Positions 13,191 to 21,768 of a DNA stretch of 64,000 nt are shown one piece after another. The position numbers and the translations under genes are program-made. The notes beneath the pieces are model-generated. The model was not told the DNA's origin. It did not search any database and worked only from the letters and a program-made list of their open reading frames with translations. This DNA comes from Rhodospirillaceae bacterium (GTDB lineage Bacteria > Pseudomonadota > Alphaproteobacteria > Kiloniellales > DSM-21159): the NCBI GenBank assembly GCA_006969625.1, contig CP030885.1:2987430-3051429 (forward strand). Reading direction: 5' to 3'. Positions within the stretch are counted from its first letter, which is position 1. Each line of letters starts with the position of its first letter.

Positions 13191-15584
13191 TCAGGCGCTG
13201 CCTTCGCCCATCACCTCCTTCACCTTGCCGGCGAGCTGCTTGAGGGTGAAGGGCTTGGGCAGGAAGTGGATCCCCTCCTCCTGACCCAGTCGCTGGCGGA
13301 AGCTGTCCTCGGCATAGCCGGAAATGAAGATCACTTTCAGGTTGGGGCGCGACTCTCGCACTTCGCGCACCAGGCTCGGCCCGTCCAGCCGCGGCATCAC
13401 CACGTCGGTGACCAGCAGGTCGAGCCCCGACAGCGCCACATCGCTGCGCAGCATCTCGAGCGCCGCCTCGCCGGAGCGCGCCTCAAAGACCTCGTAGCCC
13501 TTGTTGCGCAGGGCGCGCGCGGAGAAAGAGCGCACCGCATCCTCATCCTCGACCAGCAGGACGCTGCCGATGCCGGTGAGGTCGCGGGCGACGCGCGCAT
13601 CCGGCTCGTGGGCCGCCTCGTTTCGGCGTTGGGCATGGCGCGGAAGGTAGATGGTGAAGACCGTGCCCTGCCCGATCTGGGAGTCGACGAAGACATAGCC
13701 GCCGGTCTGCTTGACGATGCCGTATACGGTCGAGAGACCGAGGCCGGTGCCCTCGCCGACCTCCTTGGTCGAAAAGAAGGGGTCGAAGATGCGGTCGAGG
13801 TTCTCCTTGGGAATGCCGCAGCCGGTGTCGCTGACCTCGATCACCACGTAGTCGCCCGCCGCCATCTCCTCGCCCTTGCGGCGATGCGTCTGCTTGAATG
13901 CCGTCGTGTAAGTCCGGATCACCAGCTTGCCGCCACCGGCCATAGCGTCGCGCGCGTTGACCGCGAGGTTGATGATCACCTGTTCCAGTTGGCCCTGGTC
14001 GGCACGGATCTGGCCGAGGTCGCGGCCATGCACCATGTCCAGCTCGATCGACTCGCCGATCAGCCGGCGCAGCAGGTGGCTGAGTTCGGCCAGGATGTCG
14101 GTCACGTTGAGCATCCGCGGCTGCAGGGTCTGCTGGCGCGAGAAGGCCAGGAGCTGGCGCACGAGGTTGGCCGCGCGATTGGCGTTCTGCTTGATCTGCA
14201 TGATGTCGGCAAAGGACTGATCGCCCGGCCGGTGACGCAGCAAAAGCAGGTCGGAAAAGCCGATCATTGCCGTCAAGAGATTGTTGAAATCGTGCGCGAC
14301 GCCGCCGGCCAATTGGCCGACCGCCTGCATCTTCTGCGATTGGGCGAACTGCACCTCCAGCGCCTTCTGCTCGGTGATGTCGACGAGAAGGCAAACGAAG
14401 CCGGCGGCTGCGCCACTGCCGTCGTCGACGACGCTGACCGACAGGGTGCAACTCAGCTCGCGCGCGCCGCGCAGGCGAAGTTCCGCCTGCTGTCCGCCGC
14501 GCTCGCGCGCCGCCAGCAGTGCCGCGCGCAGCTTGCCGCGGTCCTCTTCCTCCACCCATCGGGCGAGCGGTTCGCCGAGGATCGCGGCCTGCGCCGGCTC
14601 GCCGAGCAGCGCGGCGAAGGCCGGGTTGCTCTCACGCAGCCGGCCGCCGCGGTCCAACTCGACGATGGCGATCGGCGCCTCGTCGAAGAACCGCTTGAAG
14701 CGGCGTTCCGAGCGTTCCAACGCCTGGGCGGCCGCACGCCCGGCGGTCAGATGGCGTACCACCGAACGGGTATGCAGTTCGCCCTCCTCGCCCCTTTCGT
14801 CGGCGGCCGCGAGGCCCTGCACGATCTGCGCTTCGAAGGGCTGGCCGCCGGCGCCCTGCAGCCGGACCTCGCCCTGCAGCGCGCCTTCGGCGAAGGGGGC
14901 ATAGGCGGGCGCGTCGGCCGGCGGCGGATCGGCCAGGATCTCGTGCAGGGTCATGCCGGCGGTCAGCATCTCGGCGGGACGGCCGAGCCACTCGGCGAAA
15001 GTTTGGTTAACGAAGCGGAAGCGACCCTGGGCGTCGACCGAGTAGAAGCCGATCGGGGCCCGCTCGAAGAGGTCGACCAGACGCGCCTGCTCGGCGCGGA
15101 TCGTCGCTTCCATCTGGCGCCGGGCCGTGATGTCCTCCACCTGCCAAAGCAGCGCGCCGCCAAGTCCGGCAAGCGGTCGCACCGTCACCCGCACCCAGAC
15201 CTCCCCTTCCGACCGTCGCGGGCGCAGGCGCAGCTCGGCAGAGCCGGCCGCGCCGTTGCTCGCATTCGCGGCCAGACGGGTCAAGGCATCGGCACCCGCC
15301 CCACCAGGGTCGATCCCATCGTCGAGCGCATCTGGCGCCGCGGGCAGACGCTCTGCAAGGACCGCGTCCAGGGAGCGTTCGCCGCCGCAGAACTCGCGGG
15401 CAGCGGCGTTGCTATGGAGCACCTGGGCGCGCCGGTCGACCAGCTGCAGCGGGTTGGGCAGGCCCTCGATCATCTCGGCAAGCTGCCTGTGCGCGGCCGC
15501 CCGGCGTCGGGCGAGCAGCCCGACAGCGACGGCCGAGGCCAGGCCGACACCGACCAGCAAGATCCAAACGAAGACCGCGTCCAT
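13191..15584 (-). CDS. cckA: CckA-type hybrid sensor histidine kinase
   Basis: A 797-residue hybrid kinase. It has one N-terminal membrane helix (residues 2-24), about three PAS-like modules (roughly 35-400), then a HisKA domain with the phospho-acceptor in GGVAHDFNNLLTAMIGF near 428. The HATPase domain has the N box (NLAVNARDAM), G1 (VSDTGCGIP) and GTGLGLSTVYG motifs. A C-terminal receiver has its Asp in LLVTDVVMP near 721. The H-box text and the overall layout match CckA, which feeds phosphate through ChpT to CtrA and so controls cell cycle and flagellar genes. Placement beside recA and flhB also fits. The ATG at 15584 is preferred over a GTG three codons upstream because an AGGTG ribosome-binding site precedes it. 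Confidence 0.88.
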   Translation of the reverse strand: MDAVFVWILLVGVGLASAVAVGLLARRRAAAHRQLAEMIEGLPNPLQLVDRRAQVLHSNAAAREFCGGERSLDAVLAERLPAAPDALDDGIDPGGAGADALTRLAANASNGAAGSAELRLRPRRSEGEVWVRVTVRPLAGLGGALLWQVEDITARRQMEATIRAEQARLVDLFERAPIGFYSVDAQGRFRFVNQTFAEWLGRPAEMLTAGMTLHEILADPPPADAPAYAPFAEGALQGEVRLQGAGGQPFEAQIVQGLAAADERGEEGELHTRSVVRHLTAGRAAAQALERSERRFKRFFDEAPIAIVELDRGGRLRESNPAFAALLGEPAQAAILGEPLARWVEEEDRGKLRAALLAARERGGQQAELRLRGARELSCTLSVSVVDDGSGAAAGFVCLLVDITEQKALEVQFAQSQKMQAVGQLAGGVAHDFNNLLTAMIGFSDLLLLRHRPGDQSFADIMQIKQNANRAANLVRQLLAFSRQQTLQPRMLNVTDILAELSHLLRRLIGESIELDMVHGRDLGQIRADQGQLEQVIINLAVNARDAMAGGGKLVIRTYTTAFKQTHRRKGEEMAAGDYVVIEVSDTGCGIPKENLDRIFDPFFSTKEVGEGTGLGLSTVYGIVKQTGGYVFVDSQIGQGTVFTIYLPRHAQRRNEAAHEPDARVARDLTGIGSVLLVEDEDAVRSFSARALRNKGYEVFEARSGEAALEMLRSDVALSGLDLLVTDVVMPRLDGPSLVREVRESRPNLKVIFISGYAEDSFRQRLGQEEGIHFLPKPFTLKQLAGKVKEVMGEGSA

Positions 15585-15816
15585 GACCCGCACCTACGTT
15601 TCGCCGGCGCGCCTCCCGAGCGGTACCGGCAGCCGCGCCAGTATAGCCCGGTCTCGAGCGCCCGCCATCGGTGCGCCCGCCCGCAGCCCGCGGCCTTACC
15701 ATGGGCAGTCCGAACGCCGCCTTAAGGCGCCGCTGCCACCGGCCGGCGGATCGCGCGGTCGAGGAAACGCTAGCGTTGCCCGGCGCTCCGGCGCACCGCA
15801 TTTCCGGAGGAGACGG

Positions 15817-16161
15817 TCAGATCAGGACGAAGCCGATGGCCGTGTTGACGACGTCCTTGATCACCTTGAGGGCGGCGTTGACGATCCGCTCGGCGGTGAT
15901 CAGGACTTGGTTGGTCACCAGGGCGATGGCGGCGATGACGTTGTTGCGCACCATCTTCATCAGCAGGCGCGCCGTCTTCTGGGTGATCTCGCCGGCCGCG
16001 AAGGCCTTGCCGATCTCCTTGATCCGCTTGGCGAGCGCCTTGAACTCGATCTTCACGGTGGCGCGGATCTCGCTCCAGCCGGAGCCGGCGATGTCCTTGG
16101 CGGCGTCGAACATCGGAGGAAACAGGTTGGAGACGCTGAGCGCGTCCAGGTTCACGGGCAT
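15817..16161 (-). CDS. Small hypothetical protein, helical with hydrophobic C-terminus
   Basis: A 114-residue protein that I do not recognise. A strong GGAGG ribosome-binding site precedes its ATG. The N-terminal half is charged and helical (KIEFKALAKRIKEIGKAF); the second half is strongly amphipathic to hydrophobic (NNVIAAIALVTNQVLI and VVNTAIGFVLI). No signal peptide and no cysteines. It follows the lipoprotein gene by 24 bases on the same strand, so the two are probably co-transcribed. A membrane-associated partner of the lipoprotein is possible, but that is a guess. Confidence 0.65.
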   Translation of the reverse strand: MPVNLDALSVSNLFPPMFDAAKDIAGSGWSEIRATVKIEFKALAKRIKEIGKAFAAGEITQKTARLLMKMVRNNVIAAIALVTNQVLITAERIVNAALKVIKDVVNTAIGFVLI

Positions 16162-16185
16162 CTCTGTGCCTCCCTGCTCGGCGAG

Positions 16186-16836
16186 CTAGTTGGCGCGGTT
16201 CTTCTTCAGCACTTCGTTCTTGATCGCGATGCGAGCCGACTGATCGATCAGCGGTCCGGCAATGTCGGCCACGACCTGCGGCAGCCAGGTGTTCTCCTCG
16301 TGGATCTCCATCAGCAGCAGGTGGTTGGCCTGCACCACCTTCACGGCGACCACGGTGCAGTTGCCGGCTGCAACCCCTTCGGCGTCCCCGCCGAGGTCAT
16401 CCAATATATCGTCGATCTCGGCGGCCTCGCCGAAGGGCAGTTCAGCCTCGCGCAGCAGCCCGGCGCTGCCTTCGACCACTTCGCGAATGCCGAGCCCGAC
16501 CATGTTGGCCGGCAGGCACCGGCCTTCCTCGTCCAGCGCTTCGGCCCGGTCGACGAAGGACTGCAGGCGCGCGCGGGTCTGCGCGTAGAAGACCCGCACA
16601 TCCGTATTGTCGAAGCGCCCCTCCGGCTGGCCGCTGAGCGCCGCCATCCTGGCAACGAAGGCCGCCATCTCCGCCTGATAACTCGACAGGCCCCGGTCCA
16701 GGACCGGATCGTAGTCCTCGACGAAGCGGACGGTGCAGCCGGTTGCGACCAGCAGCAGAACCAGGGCCAGCGCCTGGCCCGCCCAGCGCGGCAGGAGGAT
16801 GCCACGCGCTTGCTGTGGGACACTGTGGCTTCGCAT
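16186..16836 (-). CDS. Putative lipoprotein of unknown function
   Basis: A 216-residue protein with an N-terminal hydrophobic segment ending in the lipobox LVATGC near residue 34, so it is predicted to be lipidated and held in the envelope. The mature part is mostly helical with a cluster of acidic residues (AEIDDILDDLGGDAEG), an isolated pair of Cys around GRCLPAN and GNCTVV, and a basic end (KNEVLKKNRAN). An in-frame ATG seven codons upstream is possible but would put extra residues before the signal. I recognise no family. It sits between cckA and flhB and leads into the small helical gene. Confidence 0.65.
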   Translation of the reverse strand: MRSHSVPQQARGILLPRWAGQALALVLLLVATGCTVRFVEDYDPVLDRGLSSYQAEMAAFVARMAALSGQPEGRFDNTDVRVFYAQTRARLQSFVDRAEALDEEGRCLPANMVGLGIREVVEGSAGLLREAELPFGEAAEIDDILDDLGGDAEGVAAGNCTVVAVKVVQANHLLLMEIHEENTWLPQVVADIAGPLIDQSARIAIKNEVLKKNRAN

Positions 16837-17111
16837 CGTGATTGGCCCCCCGAACATGCAGGCGCGGGACGACGCGTCGGCAGACGCGGCGCTGGTGGCT
16901 TCACCCTGGCCAAGACTGAAGCCGATTCGACGGCCGCTTCCCCTTGCGACCGGTCCGACAACGCCCCGCCAGCGCTTGGCCGACGCCTGGCCGACTCGGC
17001 CCCGGCCTTCGGCCGATTTTCACACGATGATACCCGCACTGGCAGAACTTCACAATCTCGCCAACGCCAAATCGGCGATTCGGAGAAGGGCGCGCCGGCC
17101 CCAGGCCGCCT

Positions 17112-18185
17112 TCATCGGCGCCGGCCGCGCTTCAGGCGCATGACGTAGCCGATGATCTCGGCTACGGCCCTGTAGTGCTCCGGCGGAATCTCCTGGTCGA
17201 GATCGACCGAATCGTGGAGCGCACGGGCCAGCGGCCGGTTCTCGACGCGCGGGATGTCGTGTTCCTCGGCGACCTCCCGGATCTTCAGCGCCAAATGGTC
17301 CACGCCCTTGGCCACCACCACCGGCGCCGTCATGCTGTCCATGTCGTACTTCAGCGCCACGGCGAAATGGGTCGGGTTGGTGATCACCACGTCGGCCGAC
17401 GGCACCGCCGCCATCATGCGGCCGCGGGCGCGCTCCTGCCGGATCTGGCGCAGGCGCGCCTTGACCATCGGGTCGCCCTCGGTCTGCTTGAACTCGTCCT
17501 TCACCTCCTGGCGCGTCATCCGCAGCTTCTTGGTGTGCTGGTAGCGCTGAAAGGCGAAGTCGAGCGCCGCGATCACCGTCATCATCGCCAGCGTGGCGAT
17601 CAACACCCGCAGCGCCGTGTCCTGCAGCACCTCCAGCAGCACCAGCATCTCCATCTCGGCCAGCTCGTTGAGCTGGTCGCGCTTCGGCCACAGCGCGACG
17701 ACGACCACGCCACCGACCAAGGAGATCTTCAACAAGCCCTTGGCGAACTCCATCAGGGTGCGGCTAGAGAACTGCCGCTTGAAGCCCTCGATCAGCGAGA
17801 TCTTCGACAGCTTGGGCTTGAGCGGCTCGACCGAGACGATGAAGCCGGTCTGCATCAGACCGGCACCCAGCGCCGCCGCCAGGATCACCAGCACCGGCAC
17901 CAGCAGGGCCATGGCGATCTGGCCCAGGATGTCGATCAGCACCTGGCGACTGCCGTCATGCGTCAGGTCGAAGGCGTGCGGGCGTTCGAGCAGGACGGTC
18001 AGGCTCTCGGCGACCGAGCCGGCCATCCAGGCGCCGAAGATGCCGACGACCGCGGCAAACGCCAGGATCATGAACCAGTGGTTCACCTCCTGGGATTTGG
18101 CGGCCTCGCCCTTCTCGCGCGCCTCCCTGAGTTTTTTCGGCGTCGGTTCTTCGGTTTTTTGCGCGTCGTCCTGTTCTTCCGCCAT
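17112..18185 (-). CDS. flhB: Flagellar export apparatus switch protein FlhB
   Basis: A 357-residue inner-membrane component of the flagellar type III export gate that switches from rod/hook to filament substrates. Four membrane helices span about residues 30-215. The cytoplasmic domain carries the self-cleavage motif NPTH near residue 267 (VITNPTHFAVALKYD). The N-terminus is highly charged (EEQDDAQKTEEPTPKKLREA), typical of FlhB. It is the last gene of the flgB-flgC-fliE-fliQ-fliR-flhB unit, 18 bases after fliR. Confidence 0.97.
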   Translation of the reverse strand: MAEEQDDAQKTEEPTPKKLREAREKGEAAKSQEVNHWFMILAFAAVVGIFGAWMAGSVAESLTVLLERPHAFDLTHDGSRQVLIDILGQIAMALLVPVLVILAAALGAGLMQTGFIVSVEPLKPKLSKISLIEGFKRQFSSRTLMEFAKGLLKISLVGGVVVVALWPKRDQLNELAEMEMLVLLEVLQDTALRVLIATLAMMTVIAALDFAFQRYQHTKKLRMTRQEVKDEFKQTEGDPMVKARLRQIRQERARGRMMAAVPSADVVITNPTHFAVALKYDMDSMTAPVVVAKGVDHLALKIREVAEEHDIPRVENRPLARALHDSVDLDQEIPPEHYRAVAEIIGYVMRLKRGRRR

Positions 18186-18203
18186 TTCGGCCGCTCTCCG
18201 TCG

Positions 18204-18980
18204 TCAGGGCAGCAGCAGGTCGACCACGGTCGACTCGAAGCCGGTCAGGAAGACCCGCAGCATCACCGGCAGCGCCAGCGCCATGACGACAAGGCCAAGC
18301 GCGATCTGCAGCGGGATGGCGACGAAGAAGATCTGCATCTGCGGCATCAGGCGCGCCAGCAGGCCGAGCCCCAGGTAGAAGACGCCGGAGACGACGATGA
18401 AGGGGGCGGAGATCTGGAAGGCCAGGAGGAACGCCTGGCTGACCACACGCGCCACCACGTCCGAGAAGTCGCCAAGCGGCAGCGGCTGACCCGGGGGAAA
18501 CAGCATGTACGACTCGACCACCGCGGTCAGCAGCAGGTGGTGGATGTCGAGCGCGAAGATCAGCAGCAGCGCCACCAGCGTCAGGAAGGTCCCGGCGATC
18601 GAGCCCTGCTGCGCAGAGGTCGGGTCCATCACCAGGGCGTTGGCCATGGACGAGGAAAAGGCGATCATCATGCCGGCCGTCACCAGCGCGCTCATCAACA
18701 GGCGGGTCACGGTCCCCAGGAACAACCCGATCACGAGTTCGCCGAGGATCAGCAGCACCATTTCCGGCACACGCTCGGGCATCGCCGGAAGGCCGGGGGC
18801 TGCCAGGGGAAAGGCGATGAGGGAAATCAGCAGCGCGAGCATCAGGCGCGTGCGCGCAGCCACGTAGGGTTCGCCGATGCCGGGCAGCAGCATCAGGGCC
18901 GCGCCGATGCGCACGAAGACCAGCAGCAGCCCGAAGACCTGGACCGGCAACAGCTCCTGGAGCAGCGGGATCTCGAACAT
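18204..18980 (-). CDS. fliR: Flagellar export gate protein FliR
   Basis: A 258-residue integral membrane protein of the FliPQR export gate. Hydrophobic helices run almost throughout (for example LLPVQVFGLLLVFVRIGAAL, LALLISLIAFPLAA, MVLLILGELVIGLFLG), with the family segment DPTSAQQGSIAGTFL in the middle. A longer open frame exists, but homology begins at MFEIPLLQELLPVQ, giving the ATG at 18980. It is 20 bases after fliQ. Confidence 0.96.
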   Translation of the reverse strand: MFEIPLLQELLPVQVFGLLLVFVRIGAALMLLPGIGEPYVAARTRLMLALLISLIAFPLAAPGLPAMPERVPEMVLLILGELVIGLFLGTVTRLLMSALVTAGMMIAFSSSMANALVMDPTSAQQGSIAGTFLTLVALLLIFALDIHHLLLTAVVESYMLFPPGQPLPLGDFSDVVARVVSQAFLLAFQISAPFIVVSGVFYLGLGLLARLMPQMQIFFVAIPLQIALGLVVMALALPVMLRVFLTGFESTVVDLLLP

Positions 18981-19000
18981 GCCGCGTCGCGCCCCGCGCC

Positions 19001-19267
19001 TCAGCCCATCGCCACGATGCGGTCCATCAGGGCGACCGTGAACTCGCTGAGCGCGCCCAGCATGAAGGGCGCCAGCAGCGCCAGCGCGACGAACAGCACC
19101 AGGATCTTCGGCACGAAGGACAAGGTCATCTCCTGCATCTGCGTCAGGGCCTGGATCAGCGAGATGATCAGCCCGACGACGAGCGCCAGGAGAAGCGCGG
19201 GTCCGCCGACCTTGAGGGCGACCCAAATGGCCTCGCGGGACACGGCGATGACGTCGACGGCTTCCAT
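19001..19267 (-). CDS. fliQ: Flagellar export gate protein FliQ
   Basis: An 88-residue two-helix membrane protein of the FliPQR gate. Both helices are evident (PALLLALVVGLIISLIQAL and PKILVLFVALALLAPFMLGAL) around the conserved ALTQMQEMTLSFVPK segment. Length is exactly that of the family. It lies between fliE (57-base gap) and fliR. Confidence 0.97.
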   Translation of the reverse strand: MEAVDVIAVSREAIWVALKVGGPALLLALVVGLIISLIQALTQMQEMTLSFVPKILVLFVALALLAPFMLGALSEFTVALMDRIVAMG

Positions 19268-19324
19268 GACCAGACCCTGCGCAGCATGACGGACTTCAGA
19301 CGGCGGGCGGAACCCCGGCGCCGG

Positions 19325-19648
19325 TCAGATCGGCATGCGCAGAATGTCCTGGTAGGCCTGAACGGCGCGGTCGCGCAGGGTGACCACCGTCTGCAACGTC
19401 ATCTCGGCCTTGCTGACAGCGACCACAACGTCGTTGATGTCGGCCTGTCCGGCGGCGGACTTCAGCGTCGCCGTCTCGCCGGCCTGCAGCCGCTCCTGCG
19501 CGCCCTCGGCGGCCGAGCGCAGCAGGCTGGCGAAGTCCTGGCCGACGTCGCCCTGCGGCTTCAGGCCGTCGTCGCCGCCCGGTCCCCTCAGCGCCTGGGA
19601 CTGGGCCCGCTGATAGGCGGCCAAGGCCTCGGAGAAGTTCACGCTCAT
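19325..19648 (-). CDS. fliE: Flagellar MS-ring/rod junction protein FliE
   Basis: A 107-residue adaptor that joins the MS ring to the proximal rod. The C-terminal half carries the FliE signature (INDVVVAVSKAEMTLQTVVT, then RDRAVQAYQDILRMPI). The N-terminus is low in complexity, as usual for this exported protein. It is 146 bases after flgC; the gap has no gene and could hold a weak secondary promoter. Confidence 0.95.
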   Translation of the reverse strand: MSVNFSEALAAYQRAQSQALRGPGGDDGLKPQGDVGQDFASLLRSAAEGAQERLQAGETATLKSAAGQADINDVVVAVSKAEMTLQTVVTLRDRAVQAYQDILRMPI

Positions 19649-19794
19649 CGCTCGTCACAAGCGGCCCGGCCATGCCGCGCCGCCCCCTTCGTCCGTCCGG
19701 CCCCTCCTGGGCGGGATGGCGGCCGCCGTCCTGGCGGCCGGTCGCGGTCGGGTCGGGCCGCACCGCTGCGCGGCCCCGGGTACTCGGGACCTGC

Positions 19795-20202
19795 CTAGCG
19801 CAGGATGCCGATGGTCTGTTCCAGCATGGTGCGCGAGCTCTGGATGACGCGCAGGTTGGCCTCGTAGGTGCGCTGGGCCTCGCGCATGTCCGCCATCTCG
19901 ATCAGCGAATTGACGTTCGGCAGCATGACGTAGCCGTCGGGGTCGGCGGCCGGGTGTCCGGGCTCGTGACGGCGGCCGAACTCCGACATGTCGAGGACGA
20001 CGTCCTTGACCTTGACCAGGTCGGCGCCGAGTTCGCGGTCGAGCTCGTTGGCGAAGGTCACGGTCTTGCGGCGATAGGGCTCCGCACCCGGCTCCTGGCC
20101 GGTCGAGTTCGCGTTGGCGATGTTCTCGGAGATCACCCGCAGGCGCGTGCCCTGCGCACGCATGCCGGCGGCCGAGATGTCGAGCGTCTTGTAAAGGTCC
20201 AT
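19795..20202 (-). CDS. flgC: Flagellar proximal rod protein FlgC
   Basis: A 135-residue rod subunit. The N-terminal rod motif (LDISAAGMRAQGTRLRVISE, then NIANANSTGQEPGAEPYRRK) and the C-terminal heptad-like end (MADMREAQRTYEANLRVIQS) are those of FlgC. It is exported through the type III gate and assembles above FlgB. It is 29 bases after flgB. Confidence 0.97.
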   Translation of the reverse strand: MDLYKTLDISAAGMRAQGTRLRVISENIANANSTGQEPGAEPYRRKTVTFANELDRELGADLVKVKDVVLDMSEFGRRHEPGHPAADPDGYVMLPNVNSLIEMADMREAQRTYEANLRVIQSSRTMLEQTIGILR

Positions 20203-20231
20203 CGCCGATGCCTTCGTGCTGCGCCGCCGCG

Positions 20232-20675
20232 TCAGTTCCCGCGGCCCAGCGCCATGGAGAACATGCGCAGGTGCTTGCTGTAGAGGTTGGTCATGGTCTG
20301 ATAGTCGAGCTGGGTCTGCTGCACCTTGACCAGCTGCTCTTCGAGGACCACGGCGTTACCGGAGGGTGCCGTCTCGTAGCGCTCACGCGGCTCGAAGGCG
20401 CGTGCCTCGCCCTGCGCCGCGCCGCTGGCGGCCGTCAGGTGCTGGGCGTCGGTGCGTCGCGGCTCGAGAACCGCCAGTTTGCCGCGGACCAAGCGCTCGA
20501 AAGGACCTTCTCTCAGGTCCTGCGGCGCATAGTCCGGGGTGTCGGCATTGGCAATGTTGTCCGCCAGCACCTTCTGGCGCTGGGACAGCCAATCCATCTT
20601 GCGAGCAATGACATCGAACAGTCCGGGGCGCTCGGCCACCGCGGGCTCCTCCGCATCGCGCCGGGTCGGCACCAT
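20232..20675 (-). CDS. flgB: Flagellar proximal rod protein FlgB
   Basis: A 147-residue rod subunit. The start ATG at 20675 is chosen over a longer open frame because the rod motif follows closely (LFDVIARKMDWLSQRQKVLA, then DNIANADTPDYAPQDL). The C-terminus (YQTMTNLYSKHLRMFSMALG) matches the family. It is the first gene of the flgB-flhB operon and is divergent from csrA over about 150 bases containing a CtrA-like site. Confidence 0.95.
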   Translation of the reverse strand: MVPTRRDAEEPAVAERPGLFDVIARKMDWLSQRQKVLADNIANADTPDYAPQDLREGPFERLVRGKLAVLEPRRTDAQHLTAASGAAQGEARAFEPRERYETAPSGNAVVLEEQLVKVQQTQLDYQTMTNLYSKHLRMFSMALGRGN

Positions 20676-20744
20676 GGCGGCCGAGCCCGACTGTCGAGAC
20701 GTGCAATCGAGCCTCGACTGTCGGGCTTGCCTTGTTAATATTCG

Positions 20745-20759
20745 GTAAAACAGGTTTAA
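20745..20759. promoter_or_regulatory. CtrA-like box between flgB and csrA
   Basis: GTAA-N7-TTAA reads TTAA-N7-TTAC on the flgB strand, one base off the CtrA consensus TTAA-N7-TTAA. It lies 70 bases upstream of flgB in an unusually AT-rich stretch. A second imperfect half (TTAA at 20735-20738) is next to it. Either divergent gene could be the target; flgB is more likely. Confidence 0.5.
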
Positions 20760-20826
20760 TCCGAAAACGTGCCGGCCTCGAGCCGGGCGAAAGGTCGAGA
20801 TCGGCGGCAAGGCTTCCCGCGCAGAC

Positions 20827-21195
20827 ATGCTGTATTTGACGCGCAAGATCGGCGAGTCCGTCGTCATCAACGACGACATCGAGGTCACGGTCGTCGACAT
20901 CCGCGGCAAGTCGATCAAGCTCGGCTTTACGTTTCCTGCACACGCAAGCGTGCTTCGCCGCGAGATCTACGAACGCATCCAGGAGGAGAATCGCGCCGCC
21001 GCCGGCGGGCGTGACGCTCTCGCCGATGCCTTTGGCGCCGCACCGCGCGGAGCGGGGTCGAGCGGCGACGCACATACGGCGCCGGCCGGCGAGGGACAGC
21101 CGGCGCCCGCCGGCGAAGGACACGCGGCTGCCGACGACGAAGCGGCCTGCGGCGCTCGGCGGCAGGCTGCGCGCGAAAGCACCCATAACGAATAG
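20827..21195 (+). CDS. csrA: CsrA translational regulator with long C-terminal extension
   Basis: The first ~60 residues are a complete CsrA domain: MLYLTRKIGESVVINDDIEV, then VDIRGKSIKLGFTFP and the RNA-binding ASVLRREIYERIQEEN segment. CsrA dimers bind GGA-containing leaders and block translation. The usual length is 60-75 residues; this one has 122. The extra ~60 residues are low-complexity, with an imperfect repeat of PAGEGQPA/PAGEGHAA and a basic end. FliW, its protein antagonist in Firmicutes and Campylobacter, is encoded at 43783. The gene is divergent from flgB and precedes the fliO-fliP unit. Confidence 0.92.
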   Translation: MLYLTRKIGESVVINDDIEVTVVDIRGKSIKLGFTFPAHASVLRREIYERIQEENRAAAGGRDALADAFGAAPRGAGSSGDAHTAPAGEGQPAPAGEGHAAADDEAACGARRQAARESTHNE

Positions 21196-21423
21196 CCGCA
21201 TTCGCGCCGGACGGCAGCGCGAAAGCCTGCGCGGCAACTTGGCAGCTCGGCCCGGCCACTGTCGAGTGACGCTGAAGGCTTCCGCCGACATCTACAAAAC
21301 TATTTATTAATTATGTTCGGTGAGGATGCCGCCCGAGGTTGACTCGCGGCCAGGCAGCCGGCGCTGCGCCACTCCGGCGAGCGCCCCGTTCCGGCCGCGG
21401 CAGGCAGGAACTCGGGAAGCGCC

Positions 21424-21768
21424 GTGAGCAAGACCGCGACCATTCTCGACCAGCTCGAACGGGTGTCCGAGCGTCTGGAAGCCGCACGCCAGTTCGTGCT
21501 GGCCGGCGAGCCGGTCATGCTGGATCCGATCGAAGCGGAAATCCGCCGCATCTGCACGGCCGTCGCCGAGTTGCCGGACGGCGAGCGCAACGCCTACCGC
21601 CGGCCGCTGGTCGGCCTGCTGAGCGAATTGGACGACCTGTCCGGCCAGATGCGCGAGGCGCTGGAGCGCATGGGGCAAGAGCTCGGACGCACCGGCCGGC
21701 GCCGCGCCGCCGTATCGGCCTACGGCAAACTCGATGCGGGCGGCAAGCCGGGCGGCTCGGGACGCTAG
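21424..21768 (+). CDS. Small coiled-coil protein upstream of fliO
   Basis: A 114-residue, mostly helical soluble protein starting with GTG. Heptad-like stretches (ILDQLERVSERLEAARQFVL and LGLLSELDDLSGQMREALER type) resemble small flagellar chaperones of the FlgN/FliT sort, but I see no decisive motif. Its stop codon is followed immediately by the fliO ATG, so it belongs to the fliO-fliP operon and is probably flagellar. Upstream lies a 228-base gap with an AT-rich patch at about 21293-21315, where a promoter may sit. Confidence 0.7.
   Translation: MSKTATILDQLERVSERLEAARQFVLAGEPVMLDPIEAEIRRICTAVAELPDGERNAYRRPLVGLLSELDDLSGQMREALERMGQELGRTGRRRAAVSAYGKLDAGGKPGGSGR

Noticed and set aside
13116..15725. 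869-codon plus-strand open frame opposite cckA
   Set aside because: Antisense reading of a well-supported kinase; the translation is Arg/Gln/Leu/Ala-rich without domains, typical of GC-rich shadow frames.
20676..20826. Sigma-54 promoter for flgB (GGCACG near 20768)
   Set aside because: The -12 GC element is missing at the required distance.
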